From NCBI RefSeq assembly GCF_048544455.1, contig NC_133528.1:46708002-46772001 (forward strand): DNA of 64,000 bases, written 5' to 3'. Below are positions 10,044-20,580 of this stretch, one piece after another (the first letter of the stretch is position 1; each line of letters begins with the position of its first letter). Under the pieces are notes generated by a model. That model was given only the letters and a program-made list of their open reading frames with translations. It did no database searches and was not told the DNA's origin. Source of the stretch: Silene latifolia (Eukaryota > Streptophyta > Magnoliopsida > Caryophyllales > Caryophyllaceae). The position numbers were made by a program, and so were the translations under genes.

Positions 10044-10661
10044 TCAGTCAACAACATCGACTAACTTATAATACAATTGGTGAGCAAGATCATAAGCAGA
10101 AGGAAAGTCCCTGAGTGCGTCAAAGTACTCGTGAATTAGACTGATCCGTTCAGATACAGGTGCATCAAGGATCTTGTCATGATCGTATATATACTGGCAA
10201 GCATGCAACACCGCCTTTGATGGCTCACTTGCAAGCATATAGCACTTGCATCGTTTGGAAACTACTGTCGAGCCCCTTGACAAAATCTTAAAACCTTGAC
10301 TGTGACTTGTTGTTAGAACTTTCATATATTCGGCGTGAACACCGGGCGCACTTTTATGAAATAGGAACATTTGTGACCATTTCTTACAAACAAGAGACAT
10401 ATTGCTCTTGTCCAAAGTAGTCTCTACATAATCGAAAACTCTTTCCATTAGGTCCTGGCTATTTAAAACTGCCGACATTGATTGATTACGACGACGAACT
10501 CGTACATTAACTTCAAAGCACTTATCGGTCTTATCGTCAATAACCATCCCATTTTTTTTTTCTTTTGATGAGCGAACTCTCTAGCAAATAACAATTTATC
10601 TTCATTCACTATATTTATTGCCCATCCCTCACAAACTAAGTCCATTAGTGATCTTTGAAAC
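10044..10661 (-). pseudogene. F-box-like protein ORF, split by a poly(A) frameshift
   Basis: The exon starts after a TTGTAG acceptor at 10661; its first ATG at 10645 gives MDLVCEGWAINIVNEDKLLF. The frame breaks at a ten-base A run near 10552-10561; the downstream frame from 10547 encodes 167 residues to a stop at 10044. Residues about 30-60 of that frame, DLMERVFDYVETTLDKSNMS followed by LVCKKWSQMF, match the F-box pattern (L-x-x-V/I-F-x-Y, then L-V-C-K-x-W). The rest (Cys/Lys-rich, then HACQYIYDHDKI) is not recognised. F-box proteins recruit targets to SCF ubiquitin ligases. Its place beside Ulp1-like genes would put two tag-related functions in one transposon, but the F-box call rests on about 30 residues. 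Confidence 0.4.
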
Positions 10662-10669
10662 CTACAAAC

Positions 10670-11250
10670 AAAACAAAGCCAAACAAACAAAACCACTAGA
10701 ATAAACAAAGCAGAATAACGGGGAAAAGAATAACAAAAAATTAAACACAGGAAAAACACTACAATGACAAAGCAAAGAGTATACGCAATGACACCATAGG
10801 ACCAGTATAACAACGGAATAACAAATCTTTGAAAAGTGAAGACAACACGAACAAACACAAAAACCCTAGAAAAACACATTAAACAATTAAAACATGACAA
10901 ATAACTTGACAACAAACTAAGCGATAGAATAACAAATGAGTAACACAAAAACTAAAGTCCAGTAGACAACAATAGTAAAGTTCTCAACACAACGCGTCAC
11001 ATAGAACATGCGAATCACTTCAAAACTATAGAAAAGCTGAGAAACGACTAAGAACATGCAAATCGGTTCGGGAAAAAATCGAAACTCAAAAATGCAAAGC
11101 ATAATATTACAATGAAAAAGCGCATAAACGCAATAACGACATTAAAGTACTCGATTAAGTAAACCTAGCGATAATTACACTGAAAAACGAATAAAAAAGC
11201 ATACAAAAGCATGAAATAAAACAAAATAACAAAATAAAAGAGGAAAATGA
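10670..11250 (-). repeat. diffuse GAATAAC-containing intron/leader sequence
   Basis: Between the F-box-like exon and the presumed first exon, with scattered GAATAAC units (10702, 10727, 10817, 10927), less dense than the other arrays. No credible ORF. Confidence 0.45.
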
Positions 11251-11261
11251 CATGAAATTAC

Positions 11262-11400
11262 CTTCAATAGGAAGGAAGATGATGAACGGCGAAGAGAAAA
11301 CGGGAGAAAAAAGCGAAGGAGACGAACAGTTGAAGAAGAATAACACAATAATAATAGCAGATAGAGGAACGCTTTGCAGTTGTGATGATTATATAAACCG
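11262..11400 (-). promoter_or_regulatory. TATA promoter and first non-coding exon for the minus-strand genes
   Basis: On the minus strand, GGTTTATATAATCATC (11385-11399) contains a good TATA box. A pyrimidine-rich leader follows about 30 bases downstream and ends at CTATTGAAG|GTAATTTC (exon end 11262), a strong splice donor. This is the most upstream signal of the minus-strand cluster and probably drives the F-box-like ORF. Confidence 0.45.
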
Positions 11401-11470
11401 TTTGCGAGAATGTGGATAATTAATTAGAGAGAGAAATCGTTTAGAGAGTAAATGAGGGAAAAGAGAGAGA

Positions 11471-11500
11471 GAGAAAAGAAAAAAAAAAAAAAAAAAAACA
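11471..11500. repeat. GA/poly(A) tract
   Basis: GAGAGA followed by about 21 A. Simple-sequence tract just upstream of the minus-strand promoter. Confidence 0.7.
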
Positions 11501-11629
11501 ACTAAATAACAATCTTTATACGACAACCAAGATTAATCTTACCACTCATCTCTAATTTAAACTAATGGTGAGATTCGAGATTCACCCAACTCACAACTCA
11601 CCATAAGAACCAAAAACACCAAATCCAAT

Positions 11630-11630
11630 C

Positions 11631-11725
<95 letters not shown>
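11630..11725. repeat. compound (CT)n(TA)n microsatellite
   Basis: About 50 bp of CT repeat directly followed by about 45 bp of TA repeat. Likely polymorphic in length. Confidence 0.95.
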
Positions 11726-11728
<3 letters not shown>

Positions 11729-12553
11729 AAATGATGTTTTACCTGTTTTCATGTTAAGACAAATATATTGTTTTAAGAGAGACTACGAATCAATAGATCG
11801 AGGTAGATTATTTTATTTTAGGACGGGCATGGAGTACAGTAGAACTTTTATCACGCCAGAACCACATACATATACTGAACATAAGGTACATACAGTTGTT
11901 GGATGTCTCACATGAATGTGATCCCACAACGCCATAACCACATACATACATATACATACATACTAAATCCATGATACACATACATAGGCATAAACTAAAA
12001 ACTACGGAGTATAGTAGAGCATGATAACAACGGCTCTTTAGCCGTTGGTACAACAACAAAATATCTAGACAATGATTAAACCAATTTTCCTTTATTTTTC
12101 TCATTCTTAGGACAATCATAAGAACGATTACACTATATCCATAAAATAATTTTATTTGGTCCTTTGGCATAAGTGAATAGGAGTAAGAGTTTGTACACAC
12201 TCGCATATGTTGTGACTGGTTGGCAGTTGAGTCACATCAACCATCACTTTGTCAACTTGTACTCAATTTTATATCCAACAATGTGTAAAATACATAGATT
12301 ACATACATTAATACTCCGTAACATCACAAATGCTAAATAATACTCTACATAAAATGTAAATAATGTGTTCTTCTTCATTGGGGAGTTGGGGGTTGTTGAT
12401 CACAACTTGACAATCGTACCATATCCTACCTAAGAATCCTATATAAAAACTAACAAAAGTATAATCATTATATGATTTTTTTTTTAAATCTAAGTCGTCG
12501 TTCTTGTTTTGGAAGTCGGTATTGCTCTTTCATGTCTTCAACCTTCAAAATGA
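11726..12553. other. anonymous intergenic DNA
   Basis: AT-rich, with short CATACATA runs near 11940-11980. ORFs here lack any family motif. Nothing supported. Confidence 0.5.
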
Positions 12554-12555
12554 TA

Positions 12556-12760
12556 TTTCCTTCGTTTTGATTATTTGTTTGTCTAATTTCATTTTTAGGT
12601 ATCTCAATCATTTGTTTGTCATTCTATTTTAAGAATGTCTTTGATAGACAATAAAATCATTCACTCAATTTGGTTAACTTGTAATCGAATAATTAGACAT
12701 ATCCTCGTTTCTTAATCTTTGTGCAAAACCAAGGCAAACAAATGGCCTGGACAGAGAGAG
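12556..12760. mobile_element. Stowaway-like miniature element (degenerate)
   Basis: Left end TTTCCTTCGTTTTGATTATT and the reverse complement of the right end, CTCTCTCTGTCCAGGCCATT, both lead into TTGTTTG, resembling the Stowaway consensus CTCCCTCCGTCCC. The element is flanked by TA on both sides (12554-12555, 12761-12762). Termini are degenerate, so this is an old copy. Confidence 0.45.
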
Positions 12761-12762
12761 TA

Positions 12763-13883
12763 CATTGTTTAAAAAATATAATTGATGTAGCGCTAATGGG
12801 TGTCGGTGGCCTAAAGGTCGTCTCCCTAGATTAGGTCCAACAGACCCTCGTCATCGAATAAAAGGTGACGACAAGAAAGACTTTGTCTAACATGAGTCGT
12901 TGCCCCTCTCGAGATTGATTGAGATCCCTCCGGCGTTGGCTGCTTTCGGCTAGGGGCCAGTCACGCCATGTTGTCAATTGTCACAAGTACGGAAATGAAG
13001 AACACTTCGCTAATTATATAAATAACTCTAATTTTACTTAGATAAAAGAAAGGGGCAAGTAAGCTACCACTCTCAAATAACAACTCTTTTTCTTTTTACT
13101 GGTAAGAGAAATGTATTTGAACACCTCACGTGCCGAGGTACAAAATCCAACCTTTGTATACGCATTGACTTAGGCGTCATAGAGGGTTCCTTCGGACACC
13201 TCTGTAGGTATACCTTGGTCAGAGCCCACGAGAAGCATCGACAGAGGTCAGAGTCTGGCTAGAGAGGAGTTGTTGGTTTGTTTAGCTTGTTCACAAAGAT
13301 AATAATTCGATGTTGGTACTAGGAAAGTAGGAAATACTTGATTATTCTTTACCGAAAGAATAATAAATAATACCAAAGTAGATATGAAAAAGGCTTAATA
13401 CACGAGAGAGAAGTTAAAAAAAAAATGGAAGAAATAAAAAAGAAATTAACAAAAAGGAAATTAGGAAAAATCAATAAAAATAATGGAGTACAATTTTATA
13501 ATTTACTTGTATGTTTTAATGATTTTATTGCACTCATATGAAATGACTTTTACTCTTTGGATTTAGCATTATATCCTTAGTTAGAGTTGTGAGAATTTTG
13601 TAATGTATAGGGAATAGAGGTGAGTTAGCTAGTCGAGCCCTACCAGGTTATTGTTATTACGACAATTGTTATACCAATTAAAATATTTAAACATGGCAAA
13701 TATATATAATGAGGGTCTATTTATAAAGGAGTGCCTCACCAATTGGCTATGCAGTTTAACTTAAATAATTTTAATTGTATATCACTAATGGTTTTGTTAT
13801 ATTTTAAATTAGTCTAATTATGGGTGGTTTTAGGTCGAGACATTTTGAAGTGAGCAACTGCCAAGTCCACAAAGCTCAAGTTG
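12763..13883. other. anonymous intergenic DNA with GC-richer block at 12.78-13.26 kb
   Basis: A locally GC-richer stretch (about 12790-13270) contains phrases such as GGTGTCGGTGGCCTAAAGG and CCTCTGTAGGTATACCTTGG. It looks like old transposon sequence, but I find no ends, ORF or repeat to classify it. Confidence 0.4.
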
Positions 13884-13893
13884 GGTCTCCGTC

Positions 13894-14298
13894 TGTGATG
13901 CTCGGACTCTTCACCTGACCCTGAGGATCCGATGGACAGGATCCGGACACGGATCCGGACATGGATCCTTGACGGATCCTTCTATGAGAAATCGGTGTGA
14001 GAGTGTTGTTTTTAACCTCTGTTTTGTACAACAGCCCTATATTAAGAGTGATCTTGACATGAATTTTAATGCTGTAATAAAGTCTTCATTCATGTTAAAA
14101 CATGAAAAAACTACTTTTCCTTTCTTTTCTTTGACTTTTTAACTAATAATCAATTTATTTTCAAAAAAATAAAACATTAGCCGAGTCCAGATTCAAATTA
14201 GGATCCTCGTATCCGAGTCCTTGTTTTTGAGATTTCAAGGATTGGACCCTTGGATCCGTGTTCGTGTCGGATCCTCGTATCCGAGTCCGAGCATCACA
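13894..14298. mobile_element. non-autonomous MULE-like element, 405 bp, with 10-bp TSD
   Basis: Perfect 16-bp terminal inverted repeats (TGTGATGCTCGGACTC at the left, its reverse complement at the right end). The flanks are identical for 10 bp, GGTCTCCGTC at 13884-13893 and 14299-14308, as expected for a Mutator-type insertion (9-10 bp duplications). Imperfect inverted similarity continues inward with repeated GGATCC motifs. The perfect TSD suggests a fairly recent insertion. Confidence 0.8.
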
Positions 14299-14585
14299 GG
14301 TCTCCGTCGAGTCAAATAAAATTTTAGGACATATTCGAATCTCGAATCAGCCGCATAAATCGATTCGTCTGGTTTGAGATCAACTGTTTTTGTTTTCATA
14401 AATAGGAATATATATATATATTCAATAAATTTGTCATAAAAAACAATTGAGGTAAGAAACTACTCTCCATTTTGAATACTCTACTTATAACCAAAGTTGC
14501 AAACAGAAGCTAGACCTTTATTTTACTCCCATCGATTCAATTTATTTTCTTATATTTATAGCTAAAATACCGTTCATAAAAGATA

Positions 14586-14805
14586 CTCCATCCGTTTTTT
14601 TAGGATTGCTCCATATGATTTTTTATTTTTTTTAAAGAAGCTCCATATTACTATTTTGGCTTACTCGCCAAAACTGCCTCATTTCCATTTCAGGTATGTT
14701 TTTGTTATTAAAAATCACCATATTTTATTGGCGAGTCCTACAGTCCTACCATCCACTCAATCCTTGTAAAAAAAAGCAATGAAATCTTTTTAAATAGCCA
14801 GAGAG
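14586..14805. mobile_element. Stowaway-like miniature element (degenerate)
   Basis: Starts CTCCATCCGTTTTTTTAGG after a TA and ends before another TA at 14806; the right end is GAGAG preceded by TTTAAATAGCCA. Inverted similarity is limited to the outer bases. Body phrases (GGATTGCTCCATAT, GAAGCTCCATATTACT) resemble common plant Stowaway elements. Confidence 0.4.
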
Positions 14806-14819
14806 TACGAAATAATAAA

Positions 14820-15258
14820 GTAAAGTGCGGTTAAATCGGATGAATGACCTATTCTCTTTGGCTTAGTTTCACATCAATTCAGTTCAGATCATCTCTTTAT
14901 AAATTCGGCATGTCTTACTTGTGACTGATCACAAACTTGTGACATCTCACAACTCTCTTCCACTTACACTTTTGTGTCATGTCACAAGTTTGTGATGAAT
15001 TTTTTTTTTTTGTTATAAATGAGAATTTGTGTTATAAATTAACTTTTATTTCATCTCTATTCAGCTTCATTCAACTTAGTTTCATTCACAATTCAATTCA
15101 ATCCAGCCAAAAAAAGACAGCTAATCGAATATAAAAATCACCGTCCATCCAATTTCCATTTCCTTTTTTATTTCCTCACTCCTAATCATAAACTCCATCT
15201 ACAAAACAACCCAATTCCAACCCACCAAGCCAGTAAGCCACACACCCCCACAACAAAA
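14820..15258. other. intergenic DNA upstream of a hAT miniature element
   Basis: Contains short inverted phrases (TCACAAACTTGTGAC near 14930 and 14985) and a CA-rich end. No gene seen. Confidence 0.4.
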
Positions 15259-15266
15259 CACACACT

Positions 15267-15933
15267 TAGGGATGGCAGTGGGTCGGGGACCCGACCCAGA
15301 CCCTGAGGGTCGGACCCTAATGGGTCGGGTATGGGTCTAATTTTTTCAGACCCAATGGGTATGGGTCGGGTATGGGTCTTAAGAAAATATTTGGTCCGGT
15401 CCGGTCTAAGTTATGAGACCCATACCCGACCCTTAGACCCTTTATTAAAAAAAAAATCAAAATTACAACTTTTTCGAATTCATCTTGCAGATCGTAGAAA
15501 CCCAACTAAAGTCTCTTTTCTTCCTCATCCCATAAAGTGACTCAACCAAACTCTTCCGACAATACCACCACTCCACCACCGACACAAGAAAACCACCACC
15601 ACAAAGACGATATTTGGCAACCACCTCTCTAATAGCCGGCGACCGACAACCACCATTAACGGCAGATTAATAAACTCATAATGTTAAAGTAGGTATGATT
15701 TTTTTTTTTTAATATTATAGACCCTATAGTTGTTAATCTTGTTACTAAAGTGGATGAAATTCGGACCCGCGGATAGACCCATACCCAACCCTTACCCATA
15801 GGGTCCGGGTATGGGTCCTCAAATTTTAGGCCTTACGTGCAGGTCGGAATCACAGACGGTCTGCAAAGGAAAATCTCGGGTCGGGTTAGGCCTGCAGCGG
15901 ACCCTACCCAGACCCTACCCATTGCCATCCCTA
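15267..15933. mobile_element. non-autonomous hAT element, 667 bp, perfect 8-bp TSD
   Basis: Terminal inverted repeats: left TAGGGATGGCAGTGGGTCGG, right end ...CCCATTGCCATCCCTA. Flanked by a perfect 8-bp duplication CACACACT (15259-15266 and 15934-15941), diagnostic for hAT. Subterminal regions are packed with GGGTCGGGTATGGGTC-type repeats and their complements, as usual for transposase-binding subterminal motifs in hAT elements. No transposase ORF. It lies about 280 bp upstream of the golgin start codon, so it may sit in that gene's promoter. Confidence 0.9.
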
Positions 15934-15989
15934 CACACACTCCACTATAATCATCCTTCCTTTAGTACTAACGGATACACCAAACCAAA

Positions 15990-16212
15990 ATAATCCACAA
16001 CTAATACAAAAAAGCAAAAACAAAAGCAAGCAAAACAGTCCCCTCAAAAAAACAACAAACAAAAATTACAATAAAGGCGGAGAAGAGTACTCATAAACAA
16101 AACAAAACAAAGCAAAGCAAAGAAAGACCCCCACCCCTGTAACACTAGTGTACCCTGTTCTAGAGAGAGAAACAACTAGAAAAAGAGCCGTTGAAGAGAG
16201 AAAAAGAAAAAT
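15990..16212 (+). promoter_or_regulatory. 5' leader/promoter region of the golgin-like gene
   Basis: Between the hAT element and the start codon: AC-rich then GA-rich sequence (AACAAAACAAAGCAAAGC, GAGAGAGAAACAACTAG, GAAGAGAGAAAAAG), typical of plant 5' UTRs. No clear TATA box, as in many constitutive plant genes. Confidence 0.4.
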
Positions 16213-19200
16213 ATGCAGACAGCAGCATCCCAGAAATCGGAAATGGCGTCCGGAATAGCAGATTCAGGAAGCTTTAGCTTTAATGGCGGAGATACTACTG
16301 ATGAAGAACTCTCTAAATCAGCTCTTTCTACTTTTAGAGCTAAAGAAGAAGAGATCGAAAGGAAAAAAATGGAAGTTCGTGAAAGAGTTCAAGCTCAACT
16401 TGGTCGTGTTGAAGAAGAAACTAAACGCTTAGCTTTGATTCGTGGGGTATTTTATTTTTATTTTTATTTTCACTCTCTTTTTCTATTTTTTATGATTTTT
16501 GTTGTTGATTATTTGCTTCAAGTTTTGATTTTTGGGTTTAATTATGCATTTGAGTGGCTAAATTAACTACCCTTTGTTTAATTGCTCTTGATCTGGAGTT
16601 GTTGGGTTTAATTTTTGAATTCTCTTTTGAAAATCGATAATTTTAGTGTTTTAATTAGTTAAAATTCAACAATTTTGGTATTTAATTTGATTATTTTGGG
16701 TAAAGTTTGCATTTTTATTAATTAATAGTTGATCGTTAGGGTTTCAATCAACTAAACCGGCTTTCAATTTTTCTTTGTTTGTGTTAGTTATTTGTTGGTT
16801 TTCTTACACTGCAGAAACCCTTATAATTTTGTTACTAATTTTTCTGTTGCTGATTTGTTGTGTTTTAAGTGAAAATTATAAAACCGTTGCAAAACGGTTT
16901 TTTTTTTTTTTGGTAACAAGGGAACCCGCAGCCGCTACGCACTGGGTAAACCCTCGGGTGTACGTGATAGCCTGCAAACCACGTATACCAGGTAAACCAC
17001 GCGAGGGTGACAGACTCGAAGTCTATTAGGCATGGACTCAGGCCTCCACAAGATTTTGCTCTTGGGGAGGCTTGAACCTGGGTCTCCACAAGACTCCACC
17101 CTTGCGGGCTGCAAAACGTTTTGGTCATACTCAATTACTCATATACTCACTCCGTCTCAATCATTTGTTTACATTTCTATTGTTTTTAGGAGTATTTTTA
17201 TTAAATGTAAACACGCGATTGCGACCAAGGAAGTATTAAATTCCTAATTCTTTGTTTTCCTTGAAAGTTCAATTTGTTGGGTTGTTATTGTCTGTTTCTG
17301 TTGGTTTTTGTGGGTTTTTAAGTTAGGAAGAATATCCTTATTAGGGACAAAACTGATACACTCTAGATTCCTCAATTTTTTTGCTACATCTGCATGTTTC
17401 CTTGGCTCAAAGTTGTTGATTTGTGTACTTTTTTTTTGCGACTATTGATTGTGGAGACCCGTGTTAGGGGAAATAATTGCTCGATCTGTGGAACTAATTG
17501 ATAAATTCCTGAATGTTATGTAGGAAATGATTAATTTTTTGTTCATTAATTTAATTAATCAATTTGTTTATTTTGTTTTGGCTTTAAGTTGGTATTGCCT
17601 TGAGGAAAAGGGGATATGGTTAGTTGAAAAGGATTACCTGACCTCTGAAATTGGGAATTCCCTTTTTGTTTATATGTGTCTTCTATTTTGTCAAGAGTTC
17701 GATCAAGTTACCCGTTGACAAATTTGGAACTGAAATTGACAAGAACCTAGAAGTTGTTTCTTCTCTTTTTGGTAGTGCCTTACGAGAAGTGGATTGTGTT
17801 ATTTTTGTCTATGATGGGGTTGCTTTAGTTGTGAAAACAATTGGCGACAACTCAATCTCTCCCCAATTATCAGTTAATGGTGTGCCGGTTCAGTACATGC
17901 TTGATGGACTGAGAATTTCCATTTATCCATACTTTTTCCCGGTCCTTCACTATCCACCTCTATATTTTCCTTTAAAAAGATAGAACTCAATTTTTCATAT
18001 AGGGTTTCGAAGTCACCTCGTTTGTTAATCAATCAGTTTAAGCCCCTTTTGTGACACACCGCGGCCACTTGTAACCAATGTTGATATTTGGGTATAATAC
18101 ATGCAGTTTTATGATATTTTGGTGTAAACCTGCCTCTCATGAGACTTTTTTGGGGATCATTTGGTATATTGGTATGACTCTTGCAAAATAACTTCATGGA
18201 GTTGGCTCGAGATGAAAAACGTAGTGACAGAAACTCAAATAGGATTTCAATAGCGGTATACCCTTGGTGCAAAACCGCCTCTCATGAGACTGTTTTGGGG
18301 ATCTTTTGGTATATTGGTATGAGTGACTTTTACAAAAAACTTCATGGAGTTGGCTTGAGATGAAAAACGCAGTGACAGAAACTCGGATTTCAATAGCGAT
18401 ACACCCTTAAATAATCGTAACACCTTTATTATGGATGTTACCTTAAATAATAAGGAACCTTGTCAGCTTTCTACTCTGCTCATCTTGGTATTTTTTGCTA
18501 CTGGTTACAAAGTTATCTTCTTGAACAATTCTTGCTTTTAATAGTGCTGATATGGATCCTTGTACCTGGTTAATCTTAAGAAGACCTTTCACATGAGATG
18601 GCATTGATACTAGTCTGCCTTGTAATAGGCATAGGCTATTTTCCCAACTCCTTACAACTTGGTCATCTGGTACACGACACGACTTTAATTATCATCTGAA
18701 ACATCGCTAAAATTTGTTTCGTTGCTCTGAAACATTTAGGAGCTTGAATCGTTGGCCGATCCAAAGAGGAAGGATGTTGCTCAAGTTCGTAAGAGGATTG
18801 ATGTAATCAACAAAGAGCTAAAACCTCTCGGTGCGACCGTCCAGAAGAAGGTACTTTATTCAGTTATAAGCAAAAATTACCTTTCATACACAAAAACCTT
18901 CTCAGTACAAGAATTTGCTCAGCTATTAAGAATTCTACTTTTTAGCATGTGTTAGGCACATTCTTGTCTGCCTTCTAACTGATCTCCTTTACCACTCCTG
19001 TTTTACAGGAAAGAGAGTACAAAGAAGCCCTTGATGTATTCAATGAGAAAAACAAAGAGAAAGTACAGCTCATAAACAAACTAGTTGAGGTAATAATCCC
19101 CCTCATCAATAAGTTGATTCAATGTTTTATTCCCTTAAACAGGTCATTAAAGCGTGTATGGGTAGCTCAATTTAGGTCATTTCACGTATATAATACACTT

Positions 19201-19810
19201 TCGGTTGGGTAATTTTGGGTCGTCCCGTGTGTGCTATAGTACTATCATTGGTTCATCTTGTTTTGGGTCAATTCAAGCCGGATCATTTTCAGATGCTTAA
19301 GGCTTGTATTATTTCTCTGTGGTAAAGTTAGGTGCTGTGCAATTTCAAAAATTAGTCCTCTCGAGTCATTTTGGGCCGGTCATTTTCATGTACCTTTCAT
19401 GTGTCCAATTATTGGTTCATCTTGCGTGGGTCAATTCAAGGCAGGTCATTTGTTAGTGAACCAGTTATGGGTCTGAGTCATTTTAAGTTGTGTCATCATT
19501 TTCATGTAGTACACTTAAATGTATCTTCAAGCATGTCCTTTTGGATAATTTCTGATGGATTCATTTTCCGGTTAGGGAGTCATTTTAGATAAGGTCATTA
19601 TCGGGTGTAATAATGTTTGGGTTGGGTAATGGCAATATGGGTCATATGGGGTCAAATCTGATTTTGTTTTGCCATTTCATGGTACATGTACTGACAATTT
19701 GTCTGTGGCCTGTCTTTTCCGAGCAGTTGGTTGGCGAAAGCGAGAGGTTGAGGATGACGAAACTGGATGAGTTGAGCAAGAGTATTGAATCCCTTCGCTT
19801 AAGCAGCTAA
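16213..19810 (+). CDS. RAB6-interacting golgin (GORAB/DUF662)-like coiled-coil protein, four exons
   Basis: Exons 16213-16446, 18740-18850, 19009-19089 and 19727-19810 (TAA) join in phase with GT-AG introns of 2293, 158 and 637 bp and give 169 residues, the usual size of plant DUF662 proteins. Key stretches: KSALSTFRAKEEEIERKKME, VQAQLGRVEEETKRLALIRG, then ELESLADPKRKDVAQVRKRI, DVINKELKPLGATVQKK, YKEALDVFNEKNKEKVQLIN and MTKLDELSKSIESLRLSS. These match the plant family named RAB6-interacting golgin; animal GORAB acts at the trans-Golgi in COPI traffic, the plant role is less defined. Almost the whole chain is predicted coiled coil, with a short disordered Ser/Gly N-terminus. The first ATG is used; the next in-frame Met is codon 11. 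No frame damage is seen. Introns 1 and 3 contain transposon and repeat sequence. Confidence 0.93.
16897..17109 (-). mobile_element. tRNA-derived SINE in golgin intron 1, 9-bp TSD
   Basis: Inserted in minus orientation: the A-tail appears as a 14-15 bp T run at 16898-16911, the 3' end reads GGGTTCCCTTGTTACC before the A-tail, and the head contains box-B-like GGTTCAAGCC about 40 bp from the 5' end. Direct repeats TGCAAAACG at 16888-16896 and 17110-17118 flank it. Length (213 bp), tail and pol III boxes fit a plant SINE; the TTGTTACC-A(n) end is common in plant families. Confidence 0.8.
17146..17233. mobile_element. short Stowaway-like element in golgin intron 1
   Basis: Left CTCACTCCGTCTCAATCATT leading to TGTTTAC; the reverse complement of the right end reads CTTCCTTGGTCGCAATCGCG then TGTTTAC. 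Flanked by TA (17144-17145, 17234-17235). Imperfect ends; 88 bp. Confidence 0.55.
18119..18410. repeat. two-copy tandem repeat, period 145 bp, in golgin intron 1
   Basis: The block containing CCTCTCATGAGACT, TTGGTATATTGGTATGA, CTTCATGGAGTTGGCT and AAACG(T/C)AGTGACAGAAACT occurs at 18133 and again at 18278 with about 10% differences. Confidence 0.85.
19150..19660 (+). repeat. degenerate GGGTCA(A/T)TTT repeats in golgin intron 3
   Basis: Irregular repeats such as GGGTCATTTTAGGG, GGGTCAATTCAAGCCGG and CCGGTCATTTTCATGT fill most of intron 3. This composition resembles the inner part of hAT-like non-autonomous elements, but no ends were found. Confidence 0.5.
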
Positions 19811-20578
19811 ACTAAACATGGGGTTACTTGTTGATAGATAATTTAGGTTCGTGTGGTGTAATTTAATTTCAACGTTTTTTTTACTCTTTCTTCAACGTGT
19901 TTATATATATGGGTGCCTGGGTTTGGTCTATTCTGTGTAACCCAGTTTGATTAGATCCTCTTATGCAACATTTGCTGATCTAGGAATTTGAAAGGGTAAT
20001 ATCTACCCAACAAAACAGGTTTGTAACTCGTAACACTATCCGGGCTAGACTCTCGACACTCTCATCTTGGCTTAATTTCATCTGCTGTTAGCAACATTCT
20101 AATTCTTTTGTTAATGTAATTTATCTTTATAAAAAAGTGGGGGAATACATTTTTTGCTACCCCTAATTTATGGCTTTTGAAAATGAATATAATCATTAAA
20201 TTTGCTTTGTAACTAAAGATAGCTTGGTTGTCACTCTTGTATAAATTCCTTCGGAATGGAAATAGTAAGTGCAAACTTAAAGCATATGATATCAGTAACC
20301 TCTTTTTTGGACCAAATAATTGCCTTTTGCCATGTGCATGTCAATATTGCAGCAAAGTGAACTATCATTTATTGTTACAACGGTATGAAAGATTGAAAGT
20401 TGGTAACCAATTCCAATTTATCTCTTTACAGTGAGGAGTGAGTTGGCTTAGAATCTTGGATTCCCTCCACTCCAGAATTGTGACAGCAACCATGCTGATT
20501 TGAACCCAATAGTTTGTGTTTATAGATTACCAACTAAGACCGTTGCGCGACAGATTACCATATAAGACGGTTGTATGG
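19811..20578. other. 3' UTR of the golgin-like gene and intergenic DNA
   Basis: Ordinary AT-rich sequence after the golgin stop; a TATATATATGGG stretch near 19902. A short direct repeat, GATTACCA followed by (A/T)(C/A)TAAGAC, occurs at 20525 and 20554. No ORF with recognisable content. Confidence 0.5.
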
Positions 20579-20580
20579 TA

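Noticed and set aside
12780-13270. possible ribosomal or tRNA-like gene in the GC-richer block
   Set aside because: No rRNA signature phrase or foldable cloverleaf is visible.
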